A stretch of DNA of 64,000 bases from positions 124,001 through 188,000 of the forward strand of contig NZ_CANRMB010000002.1 in NCBI RefSeq assembly GCF_947631635.1, in the 5' to 3' direction. Both the position numbers and the translations under genes were made by a program. Below, one piece after another: positions 43,083-53,034 of this stretch; position 1 is the stretch's first letter; every line of letters starts with the position of its first letter. Origin of the DNA: an uncultured Dysosmobacter sp. (GTDB lineage Bacteria; Bacillota; Clostridia; Oscillospirales; Oscillospiraceae). The notes beneath the pieces were generated by a model. That model had not been told where the DNA came from and ran no database searches. It saw only the letters and a program-made list of their open reading frames with translations.

Positions 43083-43271
43083 ATGGATTACATTTCGATT
43101 GCAGAAGCTGCAGAAAAATGGGGAATCACTCGGCGTCGTGTTCAGACTCTTTGCTCACAAAATAGGATACCAGGGCTGACAAAGTTCGGGAAATCTTGGG
43201 CGATTCCTAAAGATGCTGAAAAGCCTGCGGATGCGCGGAAAAAGTGTGCACAAGTGCTCAAAGGGAATTAG
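43083..43271 (+). CDS. Small excisionase/MerR-like helix-turn-helix protein
   Basis: A 62-residue DNA-binding protein: MDYISIAEAAEKWGITRRRVQTLCSQNRIPG with the follow-up KFGKSWAIPKDAEKP is the pattern of small winged-helix excisionase/helix-turn-helix domains (IAEAAEKWGIT...RVQ...GRI-type wing...WAIPKDA). It lies 550 bases inside the putative att site, where integrative elements keep recombination directionality genes, and directly upstream of the phosphorothioation operon. It could be an excisionase or a local repressor of the operon. The integrase itself is not in the window. Confidence 0.75.
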   Translation: MDYISIAEAAEKWGITRRRVQTLCSQNRIPGLTKFGKSWAIPKDAEKPADARKKCAQVLKGN

Positions 43272-43275
43272 TCCT

Positions 43276-43299
43276 TGATGTCCTGTTTAATGGACATCA
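43276..43299. promoter_or_regulatory. Inverted repeat upstream of the phosphorothioation operon
   Basis: TGATGTCC (43276-43283) and GGACATCA (43292-43299) flank an 8-base spacer, 74 bases before the first gene of the operon. It is a plausible operator for the small HTH protein, the DndB-type regulator or another factor; a clear sigma-A promoter pair is not visible in the 100-base gap. Confidence 0.5.
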
Positions 43300-43372
43300 G
43301 ATATGTTATCCTATGACTTAATGTGGAGATAACACACCCGTTTCCAATGATTATATGTAGGAGAATCTAAAA

Positions 43373-45088
43373 ATGTGGTGTAAGAACTGCAATATTGAAA
43401 CAAATGAGCCATTTTGCCCTGTGTGTGGCTCCGCGACAATTGAAGATTTGCCTACTGAAGTGTATTGGTGTGCCCATTGTGAGGTCCCGGTCATTCAAGT
43501 AGTTACACAGGCAGATAAAGGATACTGCCCTCTCTGTGCTAAGAAAATGAAGTATTTGTCCGCAGATTTGAGACCGGTATTCCCAGAGGAACGACTATTG
43601 TTGGAGCTTCTTTTGGGAGAAGAACCATGCGCCTTTGTAGGGAAATCTGTCTGGGCCGCAAATAGCAGGTATTATATTAACGGAAAACCCATCTCAATCT
43701 CGAGCAAAACATTTCAAGAAGCTGATGCTGAAACATTAGCTCAGAAGTTGGATAAATACAAATCTCAGAATACATATACCTATTTTGAAGAGCATATTGC
43801 TCAATTCATCAAAGCTAATCAATTGCATTTGCACTACTTAAAGGACGAAGCCTATGCCTTCATAAATACGGCAGCAGAAAAATTTGATGAAGAACACATT
43901 GTACTATCTTTTTCCGGGGGCAAAGACTCAACAGTGACTGCAGATCTCGTTATCAAAGCACTCAGCAATCCAAGCTTAGTACATATTTTTGGCGATACCA
44001 CATTGGAATTCCCATCTACGATTGAGTATGCAACGAGATATCGAAAAAAACATCCTCGCGCAATATTCCAGACAGCAAAAAACAAGGAACAGGATTTTTA
44101 TAATGTCTGTGACGATATTGGCCCCCCTGCAAGAATGATGCGCTGGTGCTGTTCTATGTTTAAGACTGGACCGATTACCAGAGTCATTAATAGCTTGTAT
44201 CGCAATGAACAGATCCTAACCTTTTATGGAATAAGGAAATCAGAATCTGTAAGTCGTAGTAAATATAACCGAATTGAAGATGATGCAGAGTCTGTCAAAA
44301 TTCAGCAGCAAACTGTTGCGTCGCCTATTTTCTTCTGGAAAGACTTTGATATTTGGCTTTATCTCCTTTCGGAAAAAGTGGACTTTAACGATGCATACAG
44401 ATTGGGATATGACCGTGTCGGTTGTTGGTGTTGTCCCAACAACAATCAACGCGCACAGTTTTTATCCAGAATCTATATGCCAGAGCAGTCCAAAAAGTGG
44501 AGAGACTTTCTAATAAGCTTTGCAAAAAAAATTGGAAAACCAGATGCAGAAGTATATGTAGATTCAGGAAAATGGAAAGCTCGCCAAGGAGGAAACGGCT
44601 TGCCTGCAGCTGGTGATGTAAAAATCCGCTTCACAAATTGTACAACTGAAGATCACGCTAAGATCTATAGTTTAGTTCGCCCTCTGGATGATGATCTGAT
44701 TGGCATGTTTACTCCGTTTGGCAGAGTTGCCCCTGAGCTGGGTCAGAAACTGCTACATGAGGTTTTAGTTCTGGACATTAAAACTAATGTCCCCATAATT
44801 TCAATTCAGCCGTTTGGTCAGGATGGATTCAAGCACGCGGTTAAAGTCAGAACTATGAATGTGGCTGATCACGAATCGTTGCAGAGGATGATAGGATATC
44901 AAATTCGCAAGTTCAATGCTTGCCGTAAATGTTTGAAATGCGAATCACTGTGCAGAGCGGGGGCAATTTCTATTGTTGGAGATAGTTATTACATTAATCC
45001 TGATAAATGTGTTCGTTGCAAGATGTGTGTTACCGCCAAGTATTTGGATGGTGGCTGCATGATGGATAAATACCTGAGAACAAAGTAA
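43373..45088 (+). CDS. DndC/SspD-type PAPS-reductase-like protein with zinc ribbons and ferredoxin tail
   Basis: A 571-residue protein expected to activate sulfur transfer to the DNA backbone. The N-terminus has two zinc-ribbon-like pairs (WCKNC...CPVC and CAHC...CPLC, residues 2-58). The PP-loop ATP pyrophosphatase motif FSGGKDST is at about 180-187, followed by IFGDTTLEFPST and the Cys-rich RMMRWCCSMFK. CWCCPNNNQRAQF follows, and a 4Fe-4S ferredoxin-like tail (CRKCLKCESLC, CVRCKMC; residues 515-560). DndC and SspD are the family precedents; the ribbon and ferredoxin ends are extra to the minimal core. First gene of the operon, 21 bases before the DUF4007 gene. Base composition is much more AT-rich than the 0-27 kb region. 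Confidence 0.88.
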   Translation: MWCKNCNIETNEPFCPVCGSATIEDLPTEVYWCAHCEVPVIQVVTQADKGYCPLCAKKMKYLSADLRPVFPEERLLLELLLGEEPCAFVGKSVWAANSRYYINGKPISISSKTFQEADAETLAQKLDKYKSQNTYTYFEEHIAQFIKANQLHLHYLKDEAYAFINTAAEKFDEEHIVLSFSGGKDSTVTADLVIKALSNPSLVHIFGDTTLEFPSTIEYATRYRKKHPRAIFQTAKNKEQDFYNVCDDIGPPARMMRWCCSMFKTGPITRVINSLYRNEQILTFYGIRKSESVSRSKYNRIEDDAESVKIQQQTVASPIFFWKDFDIWLYLLSEKVDFNDAYRLGYDRVGCWCCPNNNQRAQFLSRIYMPEQSKKWRDFLISFAKKIGKPDAEVYVDSGKWKARQGGNGLPAAGDVKIRFTNCTTEDHAKIYSLVRPLDDDLIGMFTPFGRVAPELGQKLLHEVLVLDIKTNVPIISIQPFGQDGFKHAVKVRTMNVADHESLQRMIGYQIRKFNACRKCLKCESLCRAGAISIVGDSYYINPDKCVRCKMCVTAKYLDGGCMMDKYLRTK

Positions 45089-45109
45089 GGCATTTGGAGG
45101 TATGTACCG

Positions 45110-46000
45110 ATGGCTATGAAATTTCGTGCCCATGATACATTTTTTATAAGAAAGGGTTGGCTGAGCAAGGGCATGAAGCATGTCCACAACAAGCCAGACG
45201 TCTTTGTTGATCGGGACGAAAATCCAACTGATGTGCTCGGTATCGGTACAAATATGGTAAAGGCTCTGCGTTATTGGTTGCAAGCTGTTGGCATAACCCA
45301 GGAGCCAGCAACCGGAAGGCGAGTTCAAGCTTTTACTGATCTGGGAATCCGGATTTATGAACACGACCGCTTCATCGAAGAGCTCGGGACCCTACATCTT
45401 TTGCATTACAAGTTGGCCTCAAATAGAGAGGACGCAACAGCGTGGTATTATTTCTTTAATGAGTTCAAGATGACCGAATTCACAAGAGAGGACTTTGTTT
45501 CAGCTTTACAAAATTACGTGTTAATGAGCGAGGAAAACATCTCTGTTGCCATTCGTTCTCTCAATGATGATTTCGCATGCATTGTAAACACCTATTTGCC
45601 GAGATATAAATCCAATCCCGGTAAAGTATCTCCCGAAAATAATATTGATTGTCCTTTTGGAGAGTTGGGTTTCATCGATATTTTGAGCAAGGAAAAGCAT
45701 ACCTATAAAAAGTCGATCCCTGCAGCAAAGAGCTTTAATCCTTGGGTGATCCTCGCTGTAATTTTTGATCAGGTAGAAGGCCGAGGAGAAATCGCACTAA
45801 ACGAGCTGCTAACAGCACCTTGCAACATTGGTCGCATTTTTAATCTCGATGCTATCACAATGCTTGATATTCTTCATCGTGTAGAAAAAATAGGTGAAAT
45901 AAAAATAATTCGAACCGCTGGCCTGGATATTGTCCACCTAAACAATCAGAGAACCTTCCAAGAGTGCGTGGACAAGTATTATGAAAGTATTGAAGAGTAA
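45110..46000 (+). CDS. sspB: DUF4007 protein, SspB-like
   Basis: A 296-residue DUF4007 protein. The N-terminus FRAHDTFFIRKGWLSKGMKHV is diagnostic, and GIGTNMVKALRYWLQAVGI and FTDLGIRIYEHDRFIEELGTLHLLHY follow. The C-terminal third (LSKEKHTYKKSIPAAKSFNPWVIL...) reads as a winged helix. From memory of the family, SspB, the nicking component of single-strand phosphorothioation (SspABCD), is a DUF4007 protein, and DUF4007 genes are regularly beside PAPS-reductase-like genes as here. A strong ribosome site and an 18-base gap to the next gene tie it into the operon. Nickase activity is inferred, not visible. Confidence 0.82.
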   Translation: MAMKFRAHDTFFIRKGWLSKGMKHVHNKPDVFVDRDENPTDVLGIGTNMVKALRYWLQAVGITQEPATGRRVQAFTDLGIRIYEHDRFIEELGTLHLLHYKLASNREDATAWYYFFNEFKMTEFTREDFVSALQNYVLMSEENISVAIRSLNDDFACIVNTYLPRYKSNPGKVSPENNIDCPFGELGFIDILSKEKHTYKKSIPAAKSFNPWVILAVIFDQVEGRGEIALNELLTAPCNIGRIFNLDAITMLDILHRVEKIGEIKIIRTAGLDIVHLNNQRTFQECVDKYYESIEE

Positions 46001-46018
46001 TTTTAGGAGAAATCAGAA

Positions 46019-49000
46019 ATGAGTAATATGATTTCTGTTGCTTCCGGTTTTCAATATTCAGTCAATATTGGTTATGACCTGAACAACGATGATAAACTGA
46101 AAAACTTCATACCGACCCAGTCTGCGCTCAATCTCCTGGAGGACATTCTTCTGAGTACCCGAGTCACGTCTACAGAAAGAGCTCGGGTCTTAATTGGTGC
46201 CTACGGAAAAGGAAAGTCTCACATCATTTTGATGAACCTTTCCATGCTCATGAAGAGAGATCTGTCTTTATTTGAGAAGCTCTTGCCTAAGCTTGTCGAG
46301 AACGAGCATCTTCGTCAATGCGTACAAAATTATTATGAGAGTGACCAGAAGATTCTCCCAGTGATTATTAATGGCAGCAATACCAGTCTTCCGCAAGCGT
46401 TTCTCCTGGCACTTCAAAGGACACTGGCTGAAAACGACCTGATGGATATCATGCCGGAGACAAACTACAAAGCCGCAGTTGCAGTAATTCAGAGATGGAA
46501 AACTGAATTCCCGGATACTTATATGCAACTGCAAAAGGCAATTGATGAACCCATTGGAAAATTTGTTGAGGATCTTGAAGATTACAGCATTACGGCTTAT
46601 GAGAAGTTTGAGCGTATATATCCCACATTAACTGCCGGTAGTGTGTTCAGCCCCTTCCTGGGTTTCAATGTTGTTGATCTATACGAGAGTGCTGTCCGAG
46701 GATTGCGTTCAAGAGGATATACAGGCATTTATGTTGTCTATGATGAGTTTAGCAAATTCTTAGAAGCAAACATTTCTGAAGCATCTGTGAGTGACACAAA
46801 AATGCTTCAGGACTTCGCAGAAAAGTGTAATCGTAGTGGCGAATATCAGATGCATCTAATGCTTATTTCGCACAAAGAAATTGCTAACTACATTGACACG
46901 CTCCCGAAGCAAAAGGTTGACGGCTGGAGAGGGGTATCCGAGCGTTTTAAGCACATTCATCTTAATAACAACTTTGCTCAGACCTATGAAATCATTGCGT
47001 CTGTTATTCAGAAAGATGCTTCCATGTGGACAGCATTTAGCCAGCAGCATAAGGATGAATTCGATAGCGTAAAGCATCGCTACATTAACCATGCAATTTT
47101 TGCAGACGACGCAAAAAAAGATTTAGAACATGTCATTTATAATTGCTATCCCCTCCATCCCATTTCAACTTTTATGCTTCCCAGGCTCTCTGAGCGCGTT
47201 GCTCAGAATGAAAGAACACTTTTTACTTTCCTGTCTGCAGATGGAACTTCTACATTGCCGGAGTTCCTTGCACATTATGATGATCAAAGCTTCGATGTAA
47301 TCACGCCTGACAATATTTACGATTATTTTGAGCCTCTGTTCAGAAAAGAGGTTTATTCCGGAGAGATCCATCAAACCTACTTGTTGACTGCGGCTATATT
47401 GCCCAAATTGCAGCCAGATTCGTTGGAAAGTAGAATTGTAAAGACACTGGCACTTATCTATATTCTGGAACAATTTGAAAAGCTCAAGCCTTCAAAAGAT
47501 GAGATCGTTGGTATTTTCTCTGTCAACTATTCCGTCGACGAAATTGAAACAGCAATTACCACTCTAATTGAAAAAGAATATGTAGTCTACTTGAAGCGCA
47601 GCAATGACTACTTGCGCCTAAAGCAAACCTCGGGCGTCGATATTGGGCAAAAGATTCGTGACACTGTTGCCGCCCTCTCTGGCAAGGTTTCCACAAAGGC
47701 TACGCTGAATGCATCGAACTTTGACAACTACATCTATCCCTCAAGATATAATGATCAAAAAGAGATGACCCGTTATTTCTCTTTCGAGTTCATTGAGGAG
47801 AACGAGGTTCAGCTTGATACTGATTGGTCAATCAAGAGTGAGGCATATGACGCTGATGGCGTAGTGTATGGAATCATTCCAGAAAGCGACGAGTCCATCA
47901 GCCGACTGTACGATGCGATCATGCAATCCAGTGCTGGTCATCATCGTTGCATTTTCATTCTTCCAAAAAAATACACGAAGATTGCTGATCTTATTCAAGA
48001 GTTTAATGCCCTTGCGTTATTGAGAGAGCAAGCAGCTGGGGACAAAGTATTGTTCGATGAGTATGAAGTAGTATACGAGGATCTTCGGGAAGTCATTTCT
48101 GACTACATAAGCACCTATACCCGCCCAGAAAGTTATAAATCCGCTTATATCTATATGGGTGAAGAACGAATAATTACACGAAAAGCTGCTCTTACCGGAC
48201 TGGTGTCGGACATTTGTGATAGGGTATATTCTCGCACACCAGTTATTAATAACGAGGCAATCAACCGTAATGAGATCACATCTATTGCGAATAACAGCAG
48301 GAACAGAATTATTGCCGGCTTACTAAGAAATGAGCTGGAATATAATTTGGGATTAGCAGGATCTGGCCAGGAAGTTTCCATTATGAGAAGCACGCTTCTC
48401 CGCACTGGGATCCTTGTAACAGAAAACTCGTTGACCAGAATTAATCTGTATCCTGAAGATGAATTGATTAAAAACATGCTGGCCACGATTATAGGTTTCA
48501 TTCAGGACACAAAAACCCAGGGCAGGCTTTCCTTTGCCGAGCTCTATCGTCGTCTGATATCCCCGGAGAACAACATAGGTCTCCGAAAGGGGCTTATCCC
48601 CATCTATTTAGCAGCGGTGTTTCATGAGTTTAAGCAGGAACTGATTCTGGAAGACAGATTTGGACAAGTTCCATTAACCGCCGATGTATTGCTCCAGATA
48701 AACGCTAACCCTAATAGTTTCTCTTTAGCTTACCTGGACTGGAATCCAGAAAAAGCAGAATTCATTCAGCAGCTGGCAGAAATTTTTTCTGATTATGTCA
48801 TCGAAGCCGAAAGAATGGCTAACTCATATGACTATGTGGTTTCTGCTATGAAACGCTGGTATATGGCACTACCAAAGTACACCAAAGAACTAAAATGGAC
48901 TGTAAAAGGCCAGAAAGTTGATAAACGCCACTCCGCGATGATCCGTTTGCTAAAGCAAAGTGCTGGCGGGCATGAATTGCTGTTTGAAAAGCTTCCATCC

Positions 49001-49633
49001 GCGTTTGAATACACGGGTCAGTTTAGCGTTGGCTTGGCCGAAAATATTGCAGCTGCGAAAAAATACTACGACAACTGCATAGCGCAATTGAAGAAAGACC
49101 TTATTCAAACAGTAAAAGAGCTCTTTAGCATTTCGCCAAACACATCTAATCTCAAGTCTGTCTCACTAACGTCAGTCATTAAAGATTGGTGCGAAAGTCT
49201 TGATGAAAGAGTGTTCGAGCAGTTGTTTGCTGATGGCACAGAAAAGTGCCTGGGATTATTTAAAACAGCGACAAACGATGAGGAAACTCTAATTGCGCGA
49301 CTCGCCAAAACTGTTACGGATCTTCGTCTTGAAGACTGGGACAACAGCACATATGATCGTTTTGTTACTAACCTTCAAAAATGCAAAGCCTCTGCTGAAG
49401 AATATCACAGTGTTGAATCATCGGCAGAGGAGACACCAGCAAGCGCCTATCAAGTTACCTTTGTTGACACGCAAGGTGTTTCGGTAACAAAGAGATTCTC
49501 TCGCATTGACTATAGCAAGCGAGGACAGCTCTTATACAATCAAGTTTCAGATGCGCTGTCTTCCATGGGGCAGTCTATTTCCGAACAGGAAAAGAGACAA
49601 ATTATAATGGATATTCTAAAAGAATTGTGTTAG
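46019..49633 (+). CDS. Large P-loop ATPase, SspC/BrxC-like
   Basis: A 1204-residue ATPase. Walker A is LIGAYGKGKSHI at residues 59-68 and Walker B is YVVYDEFSKFLE near 240. The following ADDAKKDLEHVIYNCYPLHPISTFMLPRLSERVAQNERTLFTFL is typical of the large ATPases of defence systems (BREX BrxC and the SspC type). The remaining 800 residues are helical and without a known catalytic motif. Its place right after DUF4007 and before a cysteine desulfurase supports the SspC assignment over BREX, since no BrxX methyltransferase or BrxZ phosphatase is present. It probably supplies ATP-driven DNA handling for sulfur modification. Confidence 0.8.
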   Translation: MSNMISVASGFQYSVNIGYDLNNDDKLKNFIPTQSALNLLEDILLSTRVTSTERARVLIGAYGKGKSHIILMNLSMLMKRDLSLFEKLLPKLVENEHLRQCVQNYYESDQKILPVIINGSNTSLPQAFLLALQRTLAENDLMDIMPETNYKAAVAVIQRWKTEFPDTYMQLQKAIDEPIGKFVEDLEDYSITAYEKFERIYPTLTAGSVFSPFLGFNVVDLYESAVRGLRSRGYTGIYVVYDEFSKFLEANISEASVSDTKMLQDFAEKCNRSGEYQMHLMLISHKEIANYIDTLPKQKVDGWRGVSERFKHIHLNNNFAQTYEIIASVIQKDASMWTAFSQQHKDEFDSVKHRYINHAIFADDAKKDLEHVIYNCYPLHPISTFMLPRLSERVAQNERTLFTFLSADGTSTLPEFLAHYDDQSFDVITPDNIYDYFEPLFRKEVYSGEIHQTYLLTAAILPKLQPDSLESRIVKTLALIYILEQFEKLKPSKDEIVGIFSVNYSVDEIETAITTLIEKEYVVYLKRSNDYLRLKQTSGVDIGQKIRDTVAALSGKVSTKATLNASNFDNYIYPSRYNDQKEMTRYFSFEFIEENEVQLDTDWSIKSEAYDADGVVYGIIPESDESISRLYDAIMQSSAGHHRCIFILPKKYTKIADLIQEFNALALLREQAAGDKVLFDEYEVVYEDLREVISDYISTYTRPESYKSAYIYMGEERIITRKAALTGLVSDICDRVYSRTPVINNEAINRNEITSIANNSRNRIIAGLLRNELEYNLGLAGSGQEVSIMRSTLLRTGILVTENSLTRINLYPEDELIKNMLATIIGFIQDTKTQGRLSFAELYRRLISPENNIGLRKGLIPIYLAAVFHEFKQELILEDRFGQVPLTADVLLQINANPNSFSLAYLDWNPEKAEFIQQLAEIFSDYVIEAERMANSYDYVVSAMKRWYMALPKYTKELKWTVKGQKVDKRHSAMIRLLKQSAGGHELLFEKLPSAFEYTGQFSVGLAENIAAAKKYYDNCIAQLKKDLIQTVKELFSISPNTSNLKSVSLTSVIKDWCESLDERVFEQLFADGTEKCLGLFKTATNDEETLIARLAKTVTDLRLEDWDNSTYDRFVTNLQKCKASAEEYHSVESSAEETPASAYQVTFVDTQGVSVTKRFSRIDYSKRGQLLYNQVSDALSSMGQSISEQEKRQIIMDILKELC

Positions 49634-49644
49634 GAGGGAGTTTC

Positions 49645-50790
49645 GTGGCCTACTTCGACAATGCAGCAACAACATATCCCAAACCGGAAACGGTCTACAC
49701 CAGTATGGACCAGTTCTATAGGCTGAATGGTGCTAACGCAGGAAGGGGCCGCTATAACCTTGCGCAGAGTGCTAACGCCCTGATTGGCGAAACCCGGGCG
49801 TTAGTACAAGAACTATTGCACTGCCCGACAAAGCAAGTTATCTTTACTCCCTCTGCTACAATTTCTCTGAATATTATCATTCAAGGAATGATTCAAAAAG
49901 GAGTAAAGACCGTTTATATTAGCCCATTTGAGCATAACGCAGTGACCCGGACGCTACATCATTTTGAAGCATCAGGATCTATTTTTGTTCACCAGTTATC
50001 CGTTTCAAAAGATATGAAATACGACCTTGATCGGATAAGATATCAATTTGAGGCAAATCGCCCGGATTTCGTCATTATCAGTCATGCAAGTAATGTATTT
50101 GGATTAATTGCACCTGTAGCTGAGATTTGTGCTTTGGCCAAGAAGTTTGATGCAGTTACTTTGATTGACATGGCACAAACTGCAGGGCTCGTTGATTGTG
50201 ATCTTGGCCTTAATGTATTCGATTTTGCTGTTTTTGCCGGCCATAAGACCTTATATGGACCTACAGGAATTTCTGGATTCGTTATGAACCCATTGATTGA
50301 TTTGCCTCCTGTGATTTTTGGTGGAACAGGGTTTGAGTCAGCCAACCAGAATATGCCTACAAATCTGCCTGAGCGATACGAAATGGGGACAATGAACATT
50401 TCCGGCATAGCTGGTTTAAACGCTGCTCTTAAATGGAAGTTAGCCCAGGGTGTTGAAGCATTTTGGCAGAAAGAACAGGAACACCGAAGGAAATTGCTTT
50501 CACTTCTGCAAGAGTATTGGTTTATTAGAGTAGTTGGCAACTATCCGGACTGTAACTATGTTGGGATTGTTTCATGCTTAATCGAGGGAATTAGTAGCGA
50601 TAGCGCGGGGGAAATCTTTGATCGGTGTGGTATTGCTGTTAGAACAGGATTACAGTGTGCACCATTTGCTCATCAATTCGCGGGAACACATCCAGCTGGA
50701 ACGGTTCGGTTTAGTGTGGGATACTTTACTTCAGAAGATGATTTTGAGCAGCTAAGAGAAGCCCTCGATTACATCGAAGAAAACTTATGA
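49645..50790 (+). CDS. Cysteine desulfurase, DndA/SspA-type
   Basis: A 381-residue PLP enzyme that mobilises sulfur from cysteine as a persulfide. It starts VAYFDNAATTYPKPETVY, has the PLP Lys201 in VFAGHKTLYGPTG and the catalytic Cys338 in RTGLQCAPFAHQ, a short-loop SufS-like context. I chose the GTG at 49645 because AGGAGGG lies seven bases upstream. In phosphorothioation systems the desulfurase loads sulfur onto the DndC/SspD iron-sulfur protein, and its location inside this operon suggests a dedicated enzyme rather than the housekeeping IscS. Confidence 0.93.
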   Translation: MAYFDNAATTYPKPETVYTSMDQFYRLNGANAGRGRYNLAQSANALIGETRALVQELLHCPTKQVIFTPSATISLNIIIQGMIQKGVKTVYISPFEHNAVTRTLHHFEASGSIFVHQLSVSKDMKYDLDRIRYQFEANRPDFVIISHASNVFGLIAPVAEICALAKKFDAVTLIDMAQTAGLVDCDLGLNVFDFAVFAGHKTLYGPTGISGFVMNPLIDLPPVIFGGTGFESANQNMPTNLPERYEMGTMNISGIAGLNAALKWKLAQGVEAFWQKEQEHRRKLLSLLQEYWFIRVVGNYPDCNYVGIVSCLIEGISSDSAGEIFDRCGIAVRTGLQCAPFAHQFAGTHPAGTVRFSVGYFTSEDDFEQLREALDYIEENL

Positions 50791-50802
50791 GGAGAGGGAC
50801 AT

Positions 50803-53034
50803 ATGAGTTTTCAAGAGCACACCATAAAAACCGAATATCGCTCTCTGATCGATAATGTGGTGCAGAAGTTCTATATTCCTTTGCTCAAAGAGGCCGTGTC
50901 GTATAAGCGTGCTGTAGGATTCTTCTCATCATCCTCCCTGATTGAAATTTCTAAAGGAATTGCTGAGTTGGCCAGCCAGGGAGGAAAAATTCAGATCGTG
51001 GCATCTCCGTATCTCTCAGACGATGATATCGAGGCAATTCAAAAAGGATATGCTGATCGAGATGAGATAATTAAGGCTGCATTGTTAGGGCAGCTGTCGG
51101 ACGAGCATACCGATTACTATTCGATGGAACGGCTCAATCTTCTGGCAAATCTAATCGCAAATGGCGTTTTAGATATAAGAATTGCCTATACCGAAGATTC
51201 AAAAGGAATCGGGATGTACCATGAGAAGATGGGTATTATTGAGGATGCAGACGGAAACAAGGTCGCATTCTCTGGCTCCATGAATGAATCATCCACCGCC
51301 ATGTCGCTTAACTACGAAACAATTGATGTGTTTCGTAGTTGGTATAACGTGGACGAGGCAGAACGCGTTAAACTAAAAGAAAATGCATTTCATTCCATTT
51401 GGAGCGATTGTGAGCCCAGCATTCGCGTTTTGGAGTTCCCTGAAATTTCTCAAGCACTAATTGAAAAATATAGGAAGAAAGCTCCGAATTTCCGCATTGA
51501 TTATGAGCAATTTCCACCCCGTAAAGAAAGCGCAAGGGGTGGAACAACATCGCCTGCAGTCCCCGGTGTGATTGGCGCCAGAATACCGCAAAACATATCG
51601 TTGCATGATTATCAAAAAGAGGCCATCTCTGTGTGGGTGGGCGAAAACTATCGAGGTATTTTCGACATGGCAACCGGCACAGGAAAGACCTTTACAGGAT
51701 TAGGCGCTATCTCGAAAATATCTGAAGATTTGAACGATGAGCTCGCCGTGATTATTGTTTGCCCTTATCAACATCTGGTTGAGCAGTGGGTTGATGATAT
51801 TGTAAAGTTTAATATTCAACCAATAATTGGCTACAGTAGTTCCTCGCAAAAAGATTGGAAAAAGCGCCTGTCAAAGGCTGTCCGCGACCAAAAACTCAGA
51901 AGAGAAAAGAGTTTCTTCTGTTTTGTTTGTACCAACGCTACATTCACAAATAGTTTTGTCCAGGAGCAAATTGGGAAAATAAAAAGTCCTGTTCTTTTGG
52001 TCGTAGATGAGGCCCATAATTTCGGTGCTAAGAGTTATGCAAAGCTTTTGGATGCCCGCTTTACATATCGGCTTGCACTATCAGCCACCTTGGAGCGACA
52101 TCGTGACGAAGAAGGTACTGCCGCTCTGTATAGCTTCTTCGGGAAAAAGTGTATCGAATACACCTTGGAGAGAGCTATCGCAGAAGAAAAACTTACTCCA
52201 TACAAATACTATCCTGTTCTTGTCTACCTAAATGATGAGGAACTTGAAACCTATGAGCAACTGTCCTATGAAATGTCCAAGCATATAATCAAGGGCCGAG
52301 GCGACAAGATAAAGCTGGATAGTTATGGGGAGATACTTGCAATCAAACGGTCGAGGATTGTTGCCGCAGCTGCGCTAAAACTGGTTAGGCTGAAAGAAGT
52401 GATAGGCCCCTACAAGGATGATCACTTTTTGCTGGTATACTGCGGTGCCACAAATGTGCTGCCTCCCACTGCTGATAAGTCAGATGTTGACGAAGGGGAC
52501 ATGAAACAAATCGAAGCAGTAACCCGAATCCTCGGCAATGAATTTGATATGAAAGTATCTAAATTTACGGCTGAGGAAAACATTGATGAGCGCAACGCCA
52601 TAAAGCAACATTTCAAAGACGGCGATGATCTACAGGCAATCGTGGCGATAAAATGCTTGGACGAGGGCGTGAATATCCCCGGCATTAGAACGGCGTTCAT
52701 TTTGGCAAGTACAACGAATCCTAAAGAGTATATCCAGCGGCGTGGTCGTGTTTTGAGAAAATCCCCTGAAACAGGTAAGGAGTTTGCAGAGATTTATGAC
52801 TTTGTAACTTTACCCCGGCCGCTGGACGAAGTACCTGGCTTAACGGAAGAACAAATGAAAAGAGATTTGTCTCTTGTAAAAAACGAGTTGGCGAGAGTGT
52901 TAGAGTTCGGTCGGTTATCTATGAACTCTATGGAAGCCTCTCAGTTAATCTGGGAAATCTGCGACTGTTATAGATTACCCTACGATTTGAACGATGATGA
53001 AAAGGAGGATCCATATGGAGACATCGAAATTTGA
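50803..53034 (+). CDS. PLD-domain DEAD/DEAH helicase, candidate restriction or processing component
   Basis: A 743-residue two-part protein. Residues 1-200 are a phospholipase-D-like domain (AVGFFSSSSLIEISKGIAEL, then the half-HKD motif YHEKMGII with His140/Lys142 and SGSMNESST). Residues 255-700 are an SF2 helicase: LHDYQKEAI, Walker A FDMATGTGKTF (about 287-297), DEAH box VVDEAHNF (near 402), ALSATLERH, and motif VI RRGRVLRKS. PLD-helicase proteins occur in several anti-phage systems as nucleases that translocate on DNA. Here it may cleave unmodified DNA or assist modification. It overlaps the next small gene by 20 bases. Confidence 0.9.
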   Translation: MSFQEHTIKTEYRSLIDNVVQKFYIPLLKEAVSYKRAVGFFSSSSLIEISKGIAELASQGGKIQIVASPYLSDDDIEAIQKGYADRDEIIKAALLGQLSDEHTDYYSMERLNLLANLIANGVLDIRIAYTEDSKGIGMYHEKMGIIEDADGNKVAFSGSMNESSTAMSLNYETIDVFRSWYNVDEAERVKLKENAFHSIWSDCEPSIRVLEFPEISQALIEKYRKKAPNFRIDYEQFPPRKESARGGTTSPAVPGVIGARIPQNISLHDYQKEAISVWVGENYRGIFDMATGTGKTFTGLGAISKISEDLNDELAVIIVCPYQHLVEQWVDDIVKFNIQPIIGYSSSSQKDWKKRLSKAVRDQKLRREKSFFCFVCTNATFTNSFVQEQIGKIKSPVLLVVDEAHNFGAKSYAKLLDARFTYRLALSATLERHRDEEGTAALYSFFGKKCIEYTLERAIAEEKLTPYKYYPVLVYLNDEELETYEQLSYEMSKHIIKGRGDKIKLDSYGEILAIKRSRIVAAAALKLVRLKEVIGPYKDDHFLLVYCGATNVLPPTADKSDVDEGDMKQIEAVTRILGNEFDMKVSKFTAEENIDERNAIKQHFKDGDDLQAIVAIKCLDEGVNIPGIRTAFILASTTNPKEYIQRRGRVLRKSPETGKEFAEIYDFVTLPRPLDEVPGLTEEQMKRDLSLVKNELARVLEFGRLSMNSMEASQLIWEICDCYRLPYDLNDDEKEDPYGDIEI

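Noticed and set aside
46019..49633. BREX system (BrxC)
   Set aside because: The ATPase resembles BrxC, but no BREX methyltransferase, phosphatase or BrxL/BrxA/BrxB is present, and the neighbours are sulfur-modification genes.
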